From: Pandoraea commovens
GTDB taxonomy: Bacteria > Pseudomonadota > Gammaproteobacteria > Burkholderiales > Burkholderiaceae
Length of the DNA stretch: 64,000 nucleotides
Direction of reading: 5' to 3'
Assembly (NCBI RefSeq): GCF_902459615.1
Contig: NZ_CABPSA010000013.1
Span: 32,076 to 96,075, forward strand
Below are positions 53,632 to 63,872 of the stretch, one piece after another; positions within the stretch are counted from its first letter, which is position 1; every line of letters starts with the position of its first letter. The position numbers and the translations under genes are program-made. Under the pieces are notes generated by a model, which was given only the letters and a program-made list of their open reading frames with translations, was not told the origin of the DNA and did no database searches.

Positions 53632-55987
53632 AGTTGCTGAATCGAGAAGGAATCTGGTTCGTCGGCGGCGGCTGGTAACCCGGCACCCCGACCTTGAAGG
53701 CTTCTGTGGCGCTGTTGCCCGACTTGGTCAAGCCCTTCAACTCCAACTGCGCGAAAACGCGCGAAGTTGTCGTGGTGGCGTTGGTCGCATAGCGCTGGAG
53801 CCCAATCCGGAAGGCCCAGCAGTCGGCATCATACTCGAAACCCGCCAGGGCATCGATGAACGTCTTGTCCGTAATGCTGTAGTTCAGACGGCCCACAATG
53901 CCGAATCGCGGTGTGATCGGCCACTGCCCCGAAAGTTCGATCTGGTTGATCGGCGTGACGGTCAATGCGGTTTGGCCCACGACCGGCGGCGGATTGCGCA
54001 GGTAGCGGTAATACAGGTTGAACACCTTGCGCTCGCCCGGACGCCACGTCACACCGACGTCCGACCGGTTGAACTGCGACGTGCTCGGGCTGTACTGCAC
54101 GGCGGTGCTGAACGTGATGTTCGAATACAGCAGCGCCGAGCCGCCCACCAGGAAGTCCGAGACCCCGGCGTCTTCGGGCACACCGCCCGGCATCGTCACG
54201 CGCGATTGCTGAATGTTGTAGCGCTGCGCATACCAGACACGCCCGCGCTCCACGCCGGTCTCGGCATCGATCAGGCGGGACGTCAGCGCAGCGGTGACAC
54301 GGTTCGCATCCTGAATGCGGTCGACGCCGATGAACGAGTTTTCGCTGAAAATTTCCGCGAGGTTGAAGTCGGCGACCGCACTGTCGAAAATCGGAATCGA
54401 ACTCTGATTGCGGTACGGCGTGTAGACGTAGAACAAGCGCGGTTCCAACGTCTGCTTCATCGCCGTGCCGAACAACGTCAACGGACGCTCGAACGTCAGA
54501 CCGGTATCGAGACTGACGGTCGGCAACGTACGCGTAATCGACGACTGCATCGTCGATCCGTTCGGATAGTCCACGTTGTACGCCGCAGCGGTGAACATGA
54601 CCTTCGGAACGATGAAGTAGCCCGGCGTCAGAATCGGATAGCTCAGCGTCGGCTGTGCGTAGATACGCTCGCCGTTCGGCGAGCCCGTCCACGAGGCGAT
54701 CTGGAACCGGTTGTACTTGATCGGCATCGTGAAATCGAAGCCGTGGAAATCCAGCTTGTTGTACGTCGCCGAGAGTTCAGGCACCGACTCGTACTGCGGC
54801 GAGCTGGGGGCCAGCGTCTGATACTTCAGCACGCGCGCCAGGAACGACCAGTCGCCGTAACTCCAGGTGAGGCCCGCTTCGCGGTTGTACACGCGCTGCA
54901 CGCCGGTCTGGAAGTTCGTGCCGGAGCCGAAATCGTCCGGATAGGTATCGTCCGAAACCTTCGTGAAGTTAACGTAGGCGTTCACACCGTAGCCGAGCGA
55001 CTGGCTGTGCTGCCACGTAAACGTGTAGCGGGCGTCGCCCGTGACACGGTCCTTCGGCAGGTATTCGATGTGGAATAACCCGGAATACGTCGGTTCCAGG
55101 TAACGGAAGTCGGCGATGCCCATCACGCCGCGCTTGGTCATGAAACGCGGGGTGATCGTCAGATCGCGGTTCGGCGCGATATTGAAGTAGTACGGCGTGG
55201 CGAGTTCGAACCCGGTACGGCTCGACTGCGTAAACGTCGGTGCCAGGAAGCCGGAACGGCGCTCGTTGGACGTTGGGAAAGACAAATACGGGCTGGCGAG
55301 AATCGGCACGCCCTGGAAGAACAGGATGCCGTTGTAGGCCGTGCCTTCCTGCTGGTCCTGATCGAACTCGAATTCGGACGCCTTGATGTACCACGCAGGC
55401 GTCTTGCCATCTTCCTCACAGGTCGCGCAGCCCGAGTACGTGCCGCGTTGCAGCGTCACGACGTTATTGCCTTCGACATCGGCGCGCTCCGACTTGCCGC
55501 CGCCGCCCGTCACGAGCCGGTAAGTCGGCGTGAGCATATAGCCGTCGCCCGCCCCCGTATACATATGCGCTTCGGGGCCGATGAACAGGTTGCCGCCCTG
55601 CGACAAACGCGCGTTGCCGTGCGCCACCACTTCGTCCGTGTCCTGATCGTACGTCAGGCGATCGCCTTTCACGAACGAGCGGTACTTGCGCGCTTCGGCG
55701 TCACCGTCGACGGTGGCGTCCACGTTGGTCCGGCCGGTGAGGGCCATGCCGCGCACGTACATCGGCACGTCGTCGCCGCCGCCGAGCGGGTTGTCGACAA
55801 GCGCCGGCACCGTGCGCAGCATGAGGCCATCGCTCTTGGCGATATCGGGTGGGGGAGCTTCCTGCGCACCGGCGAGCGAACACCACACTCCCGGCAGGGA
55901 GAGCAGCAGCGCCAGTGGCTTGCGTCGCGTGCGCATCATGCGCCGCAGCGACGAGACTTCATTCGTATGGACTTGTTTATCCGGCAT
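53624..55987 (-). CDS. lptD: LPS-assembly protein LptD
   Basis: A 787-residue outer-membrane protein that inserts lipopolysaccharide into the outer leaflet. After the signal peptide (RKPLALLLSLPGVWCSLAGAQ) comes the OstA/LptA-like beta-jellyroll (about 75-200), with GDRLTYDQDTDEVVAHGNARL, then the 26-strand barrel (about 215-787). A CxxC pair, GCATCEEDG, lies near residue 180, and a single C-terminal-region Cys occurs in YDADCWAF. These are possible partners for the disulfides known in E. coli. First gene of the operon. Confidence 0.95.
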   Translation of the reverse strand: MPDKQVHTNEVSSLRRMMRTRRKPLALLLSLPGVWCSLAGAQEAPPPDIAKSDGLMLRTVPALVDNPLGGGDDVPMYVRGMALTGRTNVDATVDGDAEARKYRSFVKGDRLTYDQDTDEVVAHGNARLSQGGNLFIGPEAHMYTGAGDGYMLTPTYRLVTGGGGKSERADVEGNNVVTLQRGTYSGCATCEEDGKTPAWYIKASEFEFDQDQQEGTAYNGILFFQGVPILASPYLSFPTSNERRSGFLAPTFTQSSRTGFELATPYYFNIAPNRDLTITPRFMTKRGVMGIADFRYLEPTYSGLFHIEYLPKDRVTGDARYTFTWQHSQSLGYGVNAYVNFTKVSDDTYPDDFGSGTNFQTGVQRVYNREAGLTWSYGDWSFLARVLKYQTLAPSSPQYESVPELSATYNKLDFHGFDFTMPIKYNRFQIASWTGSPNGERIYAQPTLSYPILTPGYFIVPKVMFTAAAYNVDYPNGSTMQSSITRTLPTVSLDTGLTFERPLTLFGTAMKQTLEPRLFYVYTPYRNQSSIPIFDSAVADFNLAEIFSENSFIGVDRIQDANRVTAALTSRLIDAETGVERGRVWYAQRYNIQQSRVTMPGGVPEDAGVSDFLVGGSALLYSNITFSTAVQYSPSTSQFNRSDVGVTWRPGERKVFNLYYRYLRNPPPVVGQTALTVTPINQIELSGQWPITPRFGIVGRLNYSITDKTFIDALAGFEYDADCWAFRIGLQRYATNATTTTSRVFAQLELKGLTKSGNSATEAFKVGVPGYQPPPTNQIPSRFSNYE

Positions 55988-56150
55988 GTACGCAAACAGC
56001 GAGACAATCGTGGCGCCGCTTGCGGGCAGCCAATCCCGCTTGTCCAGCCGGCTTCACCGGGACATTCGGGACGGTCGATCGAGGTCGAGAAACAGGGCGT
56101 CGGGAAAACATGATCGGGTATTATATGGCAAGACGTTTACGGCCCCCACC

Positions 56151-57236
56151 ATGACCGCACAACCCAGCACCTCCGCGAGTGTTTCCAACGCTTCCAGCGA
56201 ACTCTTGAACACCTCCGATCCCCGCCTGCAAGCCCTTCACCACTGGCTCTCCGGTCTGTCCTCCGAGTTCTCGCTCGACATGGCGAACTGGGCACCGGCG
56301 TCGGCCGACGCAAGCTTCCGGCGCTACTTCCGCATTGGCAGCCACGCCCCCGCGCATCCGAGCCTGATTGTGATGGACGCGCCGCCCCCGCAAGAGGATT
56401 GCCGTCCTTTCGTGCACGTTGCGCAGTTGCTTGAGGAAGCCGGGCTGCAAGCGCCGAAGGTGCTGGCCGAGGATCTCGCGCAGGGTTTCCTGCTGCTCAC
56501 CGACCTCGGGCACGAAACGTATCTCGATGTCCTGACCGAAGACAACGCCCGCCCGTTGATGCGCGCCGCACTCGACGCGCTGATCCTCTGGCAGAAAAGC
56601 TCGCGCACCGACGTGCTGCCCGCCTACGACACCGCACTGCTCAAGCGTGAACTCGATCTGTTCCCCGACTGGTACATCGGCAAGCATCTGAAGGTCGAAC
56701 TGAGCGAGTCGCAGCGCGCCACGCTCGATCGCATCAATCAGTTGCTTATCGACAGCGCGCTCGCACAGCCGAAAGTCTTCGTGCATCGCGACTACATGCC
56801 CCGCAATCTGATGCCGGGCCTGCCGGGCACTACCGGCCCGGGCATTCTCGATTTTCAGGATGCCGTCTACGGCCCGCTCACCTACGACGTCATCTCGCTC
56901 ATGCGCGACGCCTTCCTGAGCTGGGACGAAGAACGTCAGCTCGACTGGCTCGCCTATTACTGGGAACGGGCACGCAAGGCCGGTCTGCCGGTCGACGCCG
57001 ACTTCGGCGAGTTCTACCGTCAGGCCGAGTGGATGGGACTGCAACGTCACCTCAAGGTGCTGGGCATCTTCGCGCGCATCAACTATCGCGACGGCAAGCC
57101 CCGCTATCTCGCCGACACCCCGCGCTTTCTCGACTACGCCCGCAAGGTCGCCGACCGCTATGCGCCGCTGCGTCCGCTGGCGAAGCTGCTCGACGAGCTG
57201 ACCGGCCAGCAGGTCGACGTCGGCTACACGTTTTGA
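56151..57236 (+). CDS. amgK: N-acetylmuramate/N-acetylglucosamine kinase AmgK
   Basis: A 361-residue aminoglycoside-phosphotransferase-fold kinase that phosphorylates the anomeric carbon of recycled MurNAc/GlcNAc. The kinase loops are FVHRDYMPRNLM (catalytic Asp) and GILDFQDAVYGPLTYDVISLM (metal-binding Asp). The next gene is murU, which forms the established peptidoglycan recycling pair. ATG 56151 has no strong Shine-Dalgarno sequence. It is divergent from lptD. Confidence 0.93.
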   Translation: MTAQPSTSASVSNASSELLNTSDPRLQALHHWLSGLSSEFSLDMANWAPASADASFRRYFRIGSHAPAHPSLIVMDAPPPQEDCRPFVHVAQLLEEAGLQAPKVLAEDLAQGFLLLTDLGHETYLDVLTEDNARPLMRAALDALILWQKSSRTDVLPAYDTALLKRELDLFPDWYIGKHLKVELSESQRATLDRINQLLIDSALAQPKVFVHRDYMPRNLMPGLPGTTGPGILDFQDAVYGPLTYDVISLMRDAFLSWDEERQLDWLAYYWERARKAGLPVDADFGEFYRQAEWMGLQRHLKVLGIFARINYRDGKPRYLADTPRFLDYARKVADRYAPLRPLAKLLDELTGQQVDVGYTF

Positions 57237-57246
57237 GGCATCGCCC

Positions 57247-57987
57247 ATGAAAGCGATGATCTTCGCGGCCGGACGCGGCGAACGCATGCGTCCGCTCACC
57301 GACACTGCGCCGAAGCCACTGCTCCCCGTCGGCGGCAAGCCGATCATCGTGTGGCAGATCGAAGCGCTGGCCCGCGCCGGTTTCAGGCAGATCGTGATTA
57401 ATCATGCCTGGCTGGGCGTGCAGATTGAAGCCACCCTCGGCGACGGCAGCGCCTTCGGCGTGCATCTGGCGTACTCGACTGAGGCCGAAGCCCTGGAGAC
57501 GGCCGGCGGCATCGCCCAGGCTCGCGCACTTCTCGAAGGTGACGGGAATGTCTTTCTTGCCGTGTCGGGCGACATCTTCACCGACTTCGATTACGCCACG
57601 CTTCGCACGCAGGCCGAACGTCTTGCCGCACAACCCACACCGGGCATGCATCTGGTGATGGTGCCGAATCCCGCCTTCCATCCGACGGGCGACTTCGCGC
57701 TCGACACGGCAGGCCATCTCTTCTTGCGCGACGCCGCGCCCGCGACGGCCGAGTCGCTCACCTTCGGCAACATCGCCCTGTACGACCTGCGCCTGTTCGA
57801 CGGCATCGCCCCGGGCACGCGTATGGCGCTCACGCCGCTGTATCAGCGCGCGATTGCCTCAGGACACGCGAGCGGCGAGCGCTTCGACGGCATTTGGGAA
57901 AATGTCGGCACCCCGGCGCAGCTCGATGCACTGGACGCCGAAGTGCGCGCCGGGCACGCGCGCTCGCCCGGCAGTAGAATCGCCTGA
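57247..57987 (+). CDS. murU: N-acetylmuramate-1-phosphate uridylyltransferase MurU
   Basis: A 246-residue nucleotidyltransferase that makes UDP-MurNAc, bypassing MurA/MurB and giving intrinsic tolerance of fosfomycin in other bacteria. The NTP-binding signature AAGRGERMRPLTDTAPKPLL is at the very start, and DIFTDFDY holds the metal Asp. Spacing to amgK is ten bases. Confidence 0.93.
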   Translation: MKAMIFAAGRGERMRPLTDTAPKPLLPVGGKPIIVWQIEALARAGFRQIVINHAWLGVQIEATLGDGSAFGVHLAYSTEAEALETAGGIAQARALLEGDGNVFLAVSGDIFTDFDYATLRTQAERLAAQPTPGMHLVMVPNPAFHPTGDFALDTAGHLFLRDAAPATAESLTFGNIALYDLRLFDGIAPGTRMALTPLYQRAIASGHASGERFDGIWENVGTPAQLDALDAEVRAGHARSPGSRIA

Positions 57988-58039
57988 ACGCAGGTCAATA
58001 CGTCTGAACTCGAACCAATACCCCGAAATGGAGCCCGCG

Positions 58040-59371
58040 ATGTCTGATTCCCCGTACCGTGCCCGCCGCGAGCGAGTCATCGAACAGATGCGCAAGGCCG
58101 GTGGCGGCGTCGCCATCTTGCCCACGGCGCCGGAAGTGCCGCGCAACCGAGACAGCGACTATCCGTATCGTCACGACAGCTACTTCTATTACCTGTCGGG
58201 CTTCACGGAGCCGGAAGCGGTCGTCGTCCTCGACAGCCGCACGGGGCATTCGATTCTCTTCTGCCGTGCGAAGAACGAAGAGCGCGAGATCTGGGACGGC
58301 TATCGCTTCGGCCCGGACGCCGCGCGCGAGACCTTCGGCTTCGACGCCGCCTATCCCATCGACGAAATCGACACGCGCCTGCCGCAATTGCTGGCCGACG
58401 CACCCGCTCTGTTCTACGCGCTGGGGGCATCGGCACAGCAGGACCGTCAGGTGCGTCACTGGCTGAATGCCGTGCGTGCACAGAGCCGCACCGGCGTGTC
58501 GGCACCGTCGGCCGCGCGCGACATTCGCGGGATTCTCGATGAGATGCGTCTGGTCAAGGACAGCACCGAACTCGACATCATGGCCCGCGCGGGCAAGATT
58601 TCCGCCGACGCGCACGTGCGCGCCATGAAGGCGTCGCGGGTCGGCCTGCGTGAATACCATCTGGAAGCCGAGTTGCTGTATGAATTCCGCCGCAACGGTT
58701 CGCAATTCCCGGCATATGGCTCCATCGTCGCGACTGGCGCGAACGCCACCGTGCTGCACTATCGCGCGGGCGACGCCGAGCTGCGCGACGGCGATCTCGT
58801 GCTGATCGACGCCGCCTGCGAACTCGACGGCTACGCCTCCGACATCACCCGCACGTTCCCGGCCAACGGCAAGTTCACGTCGGCCCAGCGCGAGCTTTAC
58901 GACATCGTGCTGGCCTCGCAGCAAGCCGCCATCGACGCCACACGTGCGGGCGCGCGCTTCGATGCGCCGCACGAGGCCGCCGTTCGCGTGCTTGCGCAAG
59001 GCATGCTCGACACCGGCCTGCTCAAGCGCGACACGGCAGGCAGTCTGGACGACGTCATCGCCAACAAGGCCTACAGCCGCTTCTACATGCACCGCACCGG
59101 CCACTGGATCGGCATGGACGTGCACGACTGCGGCGAGTACCGAGAGGACGGCGCGAACGGCGAGCGTCCGTGGCGCACGCTGGCCGCCAACATGGTCACG
59201 ACCATCGAGCCGGGCATCTACGTGCGACCGGGGCCGGACGTCGACGAGCGCTACTGGAACATCGGCATTCGCATCGAAGACGACGCCGTGGTGACCGCCG
59301 ACGGCTGCACGCTGCTCACGCGCGACGTGCCGGTCGATGCCGACGAAATCGAAGCATTGATGCGCGGCTGA
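58040..59371 (+). CDS. pepP: Xaa-Pro aminopeptidase II
   Basis: A 443-residue M24 peptidase. The dinuclear metal site is D257 (LIDAACELDG), D268 (ASDITRTFP), H355 (HRTGHWIGMD), E390 (TTIEPGIYV) and E413 (RIEDDAVVT), all intact. ATG 58040 has GGAG seven bases before it. Followed by ubiH after 21 bases, the E. coli pepP-ubiH order. Confidence 0.95.
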   Translation: MSDSPYRARRERVIEQMRKAGGGVAILPTAPEVPRNRDSDYPYRHDSYFYYLSGFTEPEAVVVLDSRTGHSILFCRAKNEEREIWDGYRFGPDAARETFGFDAAYPIDEIDTRLPQLLADAPALFYALGASAQQDRQVRHWLNAVRAQSRTGVSAPSAARDIRGILDEMRLVKDSTELDIMARAGKISADAHVRAMKASRVGLREYHLEAELLYEFRRNGSQFPAYGSIVATGANATVLHYRAGDAELRDGDLVLIDAACELDGYASDITRTFPANGKFTSAQRELYDIVLASQQAAIDATRAGARFDAPHEAAVRVLAQGMLDTGLLKRDTAGSLDDVIANKAYSRFYMHRTGHWIGMDVHDCGEYREDGANGERPWRTLAANMVTTIEPGIYVRPGPDVDERYWNIGIRIEDDAVVTADGCTLLTRDVPVDADEIEALMRG

Positions 59372-59392
59372 CGCATCTCGGACTGACGGCTG

Positions 59393-60748
59393 ATGACGAA
59401 CGCTCAGGCTTCCGGTACTTCCGGCACCTCCGACATTTCCGAAATTTCCGACGTTTCCGAGAAGCGCGCGGCGACCGAACGGCCTGTCGCGCGTTTCGAC
59501 GTCGCCATCGTCGGCGCCGGTCCGGTCGGCACCGCGCTCGCCCTGTTGCTCGCGCAGCGCGCACCGCACTTGCGCGTGGCGCTGGTGGACGCGCGCGGCG
59601 CGCAAGCGAGCTACGACGACCCGCGCACGCTCGCCCTGTCGCACGGCAGCCGCGAGATTCTTGCGCGCGCGGGCGCATGGCCGCGCGATCCGAATGCGCG
59701 TTCCGCGCTGCCGAGCACGCCGATCCGGCACATTCACGTCTCGCAGGCGCAACGCTTCGGCAGCACCGAGATCGACTATCTCGATCACGGCGTACCGGCC
59801 CTCGGCTATGTGGTGCGTTACGGCGCGCTCATGCGCGCGCTCGATACCGCGACGGCACAGCTACCGGCGCGCTTCGAGCATGCGTCGCGAGCGTCCGCGC
59901 TCAGCGTGCTCGACAGCGACGCGCCGGGACTGCACCACTTCCGCCCGTATCGCGCCATCGCGCTGCGTCAGGACGCCCAGCAGGTCACGCTCACGCTCGA
60001 AGGCGTGGGCGACGATCACGCACACACGCTGCACGCCACACTCGCCGTCAACGCCGAAGGCGGATTGTTCGAAGGACAGACGGCGCGGCCGCGCACGCGC
60101 GACTACGGCCAGACGGCCCTGGTGGGCTTCGTGACCTGCGAGCGTCCGCGCATCGGCTGGGCATGGGAGCGTTTCACGTCCGACGGTCCCGTGGCGCTCC
60201 TCCCGCAAGAGAACGGCTACGCGCTGGTGTGGTGCTGCTCGAACGCCGAGGCCAGTCGCCGCCGCGCGTTGGACGACGCCCGGTTCCTCACTGAGCTGCA
60301 CAAGGCGTTCGGCGACCGCATGGGCCGCTTTACCTCGATTACCGGCCGCGCGGGCTTCCCGCTCGGCCTGAACGCACTGGGTCAGGTGGTCGACGGGCGT
60401 GTCGCTGCCATCGGCAATGCCGCCCAGACGCTTCACCCCGTGGCCGGTCAGGGCCTGAACCTCGGCTTGCGCGACGCCTTCGACCTTGCCGACAGCCTCG
60501 TTCGCCATGCCCGCGCCGGTACGACGCATCAGGGCGTGGCGGGTCCGGCTGCGCTGAGCGCGTTCGCCCGCCGCCGTCGCGCGGACCGGGGGCTCACGAT
60601 CCGCATCACCGATCTGCTGCCTCGCCTCTTCGGCATCGACGCCGCACCGGTCGCCCTCGCGCGCGGCATGGCGCTCGCCAGCCTCGATCTCGTTCCTCCG
60701 CTCAAAACCGCCTTTGCCCGGCAGATGATGTTCGGCCAGCGCGGCTGA
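59393..60748 (+). CDS. ubiH: UbiH-type FAD-dependent monooxygenase of ubiquinone synthesis
   Basis: A 451-residue flavoprotein. The FAD motif is VAIVGAGPVGTALALLLAQ (GAGPVG at 41-46), and the second FAD motif reads AIGNAAQTLHPVAGQGLNLGLRD, with Asn-Ala-Ala as in UbiH rather than the Asp of UbiF-like proteins. It hydroxylates the ubiquinone ring, and the pepP neighbour supports UbiH. The first about 24 residues are a Ser-rich run encoded by 9-bp tandem repeats and are unlike usual UbiH starts. Confidence 0.88.
   Translation: MTNAQASGTSGTSDISEISDVSEKRAATERPVARFDVAIVGAGPVGTALALLLAQRAPHLRVALVDARGAQASYDDPRTLALSHGSREILARAGAWPRDPNARSALPSTPIRHIHVSQAQRFGSTEIDYLDHGVPALGYVVRYGALMRALDTATAQLPARFEHASRASALSVLDSDAPGLHHFRPYRAIALRQDAQQVTLTLEGVGDDHAHTLHATLAVNAEGGLFEGQTARPRTRDYGQTALVGFVTCERPRIGWAWERFTSDGPVALLPQENGYALVWCCSNAEASRRRALDDARFLTELHKAFGDRMGRFTSITGRAGFPLGLNALGQVVDGRVAAIGNAAQTLHPVAGQGLNLGLRDAFDLADSLVRHARAGTTHQGVAGPAALSAFARRRRADRGLTIRITDLLPRLFGIDAAPVALARGMALASLDLVPPLKTAFARQMMFGQRG
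59409..59462 (+). repeat. Six imperfect 9-bp tandem repeats in the start of ubiH
   Basis: Six units run from 59409 to 59462 with consensus TTTCCGANN (CTTCCGGTA, CTTCCGGCA, CCTCCGACA, TTTCCGAAA, TTTCCGACG, TTTCCGAGA). They encode the repeated x-Ser-x triplets ASG, TSG, TSD, ISE, ISD, VSE. In-frame length variation between strains is plausible. Confidence 0.75.
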
Positions 60749-60900
60749 TCGCGAGATCTCAAGCCCTTCACCGGGCATCTCCCAAGGTCTTTCCGAATCG
60801 GTCCTGACCGACCCGCCCGGAACTTTGCACATTTTTTAGGCGACGAGGGCGGGTTTTCGCAGTAAAATGGCGATCTTTTTTCCGGCTTTTCCCCTTCATC

Positions 60901-61929
60901 GTGCGTATCGGTCCCCACGAACTCCGCAATAACCTGTTCGTCGCCCCCATGGCGGGTGTGACGGATCGGCCGTTCCGCCAGTTGTGCAAACGACTGGGGG
61001 CGGGCTATGCCGTGTCGGAAATGGTGGCGTCCAACGCGCAGCTGTGGAAGAGCGAGAAGACGATGCGTCGCGCGAATCATGCGGGTGAAGTGGCCCCGAT
61101 TTCGGTGCAGATCGCCGGGGCCGACCCCGAGATGATGGCCGAAGCCGCACGCTACAACGTCGAGCGCGGTGCGCAGATCATCGACATCAACATGGGCTGC
61201 CCTGCCAAGAAGGTCTGTAACGTTGCCGCCGGATCGGCGCTGTTGCAGAACGAGCCGCTGGTCGCTCGTATCGTGTCCGCAGTCGTGGGCGCCGTGGGCG
61301 ACGTCGTGCCCGTCACGCTGAAGATTCGCACGGGCTGGGACCGCGAACATAAGAACGCGCTCACGGTGGCGCGCATCGCCGAAGAGTGCGGCATCAGCAT
61401 GCTGACCGTGCACGGCCGCACGCGCGCCGACCTGTATCACGGCGATGCCGAGTACGAAACCATCGCCGCCGTGAAGGCCGCTGCACGCATCCCGGTAGTG
61501 GCCAACGGCGATATCGCGTCGGCGCAGAAGGCAAAGCACGTGCTCGAAGTCACGGGCGCAGACGCCATCATGATCGGCCGTGCGGCGCAGGGGCGTCCGT
61601 GGCTCTTCCGCGACATCGAACTCTTTCTCACGACGGGCGAGATCGCCTTGCCGCCGCGCGTCGACGAGATCCAGCAGATCATGAACGAACACCTCGTGGA
61701 CCATTACGAGTTCTACGGGGAGTACACCGGTGTACGGACCGCGCGGAAGCACATCGCGTGGTATTCGCGTGGCCTGCCGGGGGCAGCCACGTTCCGCCAG
61801 CGTATGAATACGCTCGACACCACGCAGGAACAGTTGGCTGCGGTCAACGCGTTTTTCGAAGAGCAGAAGGTGCACTCGGACCGCCTCTGCTATGAACAAG
61901 AATCTCCGAGGGAGCTATTAGCCGCATGA
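60901..61929 (+). CDS. dusB: tRNA-dihydrouridine synthase B
   Basis: A 342-residue FMN enzyme that reduces uridine in the tRNA D-loop. The start RIGPHELRNNLFVAPMAGVTDRPFRQLC is typical; the catalytic Cys is expected in NMGCPAKKVCN. GTG 60901 starts the conserved N-terminus. It overlaps the fis-like gene (ATGA), a widespread dusB-fis pair in proteobacteria. Confidence 0.95.
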   Translation: MRIGPHELRNNLFVAPMAGVTDRPFRQLCKRLGAGYAVSEMVASNAQLWKSEKTMRRANHAGEVAPISVQIAGADPEMMAEAARYNVERGAQIIDINMGCPAKKVCNVAAGSALLQNEPLVARIVSAVVGAVGDVVPVTLKIRTGWDREHKNALTVARIAEECGISMLTVHGRTRADLYHGDAEYETIAAVKAAARIPVVANGDIASAQKAKHVLEVTGADAIMIGRAAQGRPWLFRDIELFLTTGEIALPPRVDEIQQIMNEHLVDHYEFYGEYTGVRTARKHIAWYSRGLPGAATFRQRMNTLDTTQEQLAAVNAFFEEQKVHSDRLCYEQESPRELLAA

Positions 61930-62159
61930 GCAAAGCAAACATAGAACAATCTGTGCGCGACAGTCTGGATATGTATTTCCGGGATCTGGACGGCGCACGG
62001 CCACACGATGTCTACGATATGGTCGTTTCCGTCGTCGAAAAACCCCTGCTCGAGTTCGTGCTCGGCAAGGCCGACGGCAACCAGTCGCTCGCCGCGGAAT
62101 ATCTGGGAATCAACCGCAACACGCTGCGCAAGAAGTTGCAGCAGCACGGTCTGCTGTAA
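61926..62159 (+). CDS. fis: Fis-family nucleoid DNA-binding protein
   Basis: A 77-residue protein with the Fis helix-turn-helix at the C-terminus (ADGNQSLAAEYLGINRNTLRKKLQQHGLL). The length is shorter than E. coli Fis (98), as in other beta-proteobacteria, lacking the N-terminal hairpin arms used in recombination. Translation is coupled to dusB by overlap. Confidence 0.94.
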   Translation: MSKANIEQSVRDSLDMYFRDLDGARPHDVYDMVVSVVEKPLLEFVLGKADGNQSLAAEYLGINRNTLRKKLQQHGLL

Positions 62160-62265
62160 GGGCTGCGGCAGCAACATCCGCTGCCCCGGCCGCTCCGGCC
62201 CATCCGCGCTACCTGTGCGAATCCGTGATTAACCGCCCGTTTTTGCCGTTTCACTACCGTCCGTC

Positions 62266-63831
62266 ATGATCAAGCAAGCTCTCATTTCCGTCTCCGACAA
62301 GACCGGCATCGTCGACTTCGCCAAGTCGCTCGCGGCCCAAGGCGTGTCGATTCTCTCCACCGGCGGCACCGCCAAATTGCTGGCTGACGCCGGTCTGAAA
62401 GTGACCGAAGTGGCCGACTACACCGGCTTCCCGGAAATGCTCGACGGGCGCGTGAAGACGCTGCATCCGAAGGTTCACGGCGGCATTCTGGCGCGTCGCG
62501 ACCTGCCCGAGCACATGGCAGCCCTCGACACGCACGGCATTCCGACGATCGATCTGCTCGTCGTGAACCTGTACCCGTTCGTTCAGACCGTCGCTAAAGA
62601 CGACTGCTCGCTCGAAGACGCCATCGAGAACATCGACATCGGCGGGCCGACCATGCTGCGCTCGGCCGCGAAGAACCATCGCGACGTCACCGTCATCGTC
62701 GACCCGGCCGACTACGCCGTGGTGCTCGACGAAATGAAGTCGAACAACAACACCGTCGGTTACACCACGAACTTCCGTCTGGCGACCAAGGTGTTCGCTC
62801 ACACTGCCCAGTACGACGGCGCGATCACGAACTATCTGACGAGCCTAGGCGAGTCGCTGCGTCACGACGAGCGCTCGGCCTACCCGGCGACGCTGAACCT
62901 GGCGTACACCAAGGTGCAGGACATGCGCTACGGCGAGAACCCGCACCAGAGCGCCGCGTTCTACCGTGACATCGTCACGCCGGAAGGGGCGCTGGCGAAC
63001 TACCGTCAGTTGCAGGGCAAGGAACTGTCGTACAACAACATCGCCGACGCCGACGCTGCGTGGGAATGCGTGAAGACGTTCGAAGCGCCGGCTTGCGTCA
63101 TCATCAAGCACGCGAACCCGTGCGGTGTGGCCGTGGCCGCCTCGCCCGCCGAAGCGTATGCCAAGGCCTTCCAGACGGATCCGACGTCGGCCTTCGGCGG
63201 CATCATCGCCTTCAACCGCGAAGTCGACGAAGTGGCTGCGCAAGCCGTCGCCAAGCAATTCGTGGAAGTGCTGCTCGCCCCGTCGTTCACGGATGCCGCC
63301 AAGCAAGTGTTCGCCGCCAAGCAGAACGTGCGTCTGCTGGAAGTGCCGATGGGCGCTGGCGTGAACCAGTACGACTTCAAGCGCGTGGGCGGCGGCCTGC
63401 TCGTCCAGTCGACCGACTCGAAGAACGTGGCACCGCATGAACTGCGCGTGGTCACGAAGCGTCACCCGACGCCGAAGGAAATGGAAGACCTGCTGTTCGC
63501 ATGGCGCGTGGCGAAGTACGTCAAGTCGAACGCCATCGTGTTCTGCGCCGGTGGCATGACGCTGGGCGTGGGCGCGGGTCAGATGAGCCGTGTGGACTCG
63601 GCCCGTATCGCCAGCATCAAGGCGCAAAACGCCGGTCTGTCGCTGAACGGTTCGGCCGTGGCATCGGACGCCTTCTTCCCGTTCCGTGACGGCCTCGACG
63701 TGGTGGTCGATGCAGGCGCGACCTGCGTGATCCACCCGGGTGGCTCGATGCGCGACGACGAAGTCATCGCCGCAGCCGACGAGCGCAACGTCGCCATGCT
63801 GATGACGGGCACGCGCCACTTCCGTCACTAA
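62266..63831 (+). CDS. purH: Bifunctional AICAR transformylase/IMP cyclohydrolase
   Basis: A 521-residue enzyme for the last two steps of IMP synthesis. The N-terminal IMP cyclohydrolase (about 1-195, [20 protein letters not shown]) and C-terminal AICAR transformylase (with [11 protein letters not shown], holding catalytic Lys and His) are complete, ending [15 protein letters not shown]. No convincing terminator follows; an IS-like end lies 42 bases after the stop. Confidence 0.97.
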   Translation: MIKQALISVSDKTGIVDFAKSLAAQGVSILSTGGTAKLLADAGLKVTEVADYTGFPEMLDGRVKTLHPKVHGGILARRDLPEHMAALDTHGIPTIDLLVVNLYPFVQTVAKDDCSLEDAIENIDIGGPTMLRSAAKNHRDVTVIVDPADYAVVLDEMKSNNNTVGYTTNFRLATKVFAHTAQYDGAITNYLTSLGESLRHDERSAYPATLNLAYTKVQDMRYGENPHQSAAFYRDIVTPEGALANYRQLQGKELSYNNIADADAAWECVKTFEAPACVIIKHANPCGVAVAASPAEAYAKAFQTDPTSAFGGIIAFNREVDEVAAQAVAKQFVEVLLAPSFTDAAKQVFAAKQNVRLLEVPMGAGVNQYDFKRVGGGLLVQSTDSKNVAPHELRVVTKRHPTPKEMEDLLFAWRVAKYVKSNAIVFCAGGMTLGVGAGQMSRVDSARIASIKAQNAGLSLNGSAVASDAFFPFRDGLDVVVDAGATCVIHPGGSMRDDEVIAAADERNVAMLMTGTRHFRH

Positions 63832-63872
63832 GCACTGAGCGCGATAAGCGCGATAAGAAAAAGGACACCCTC

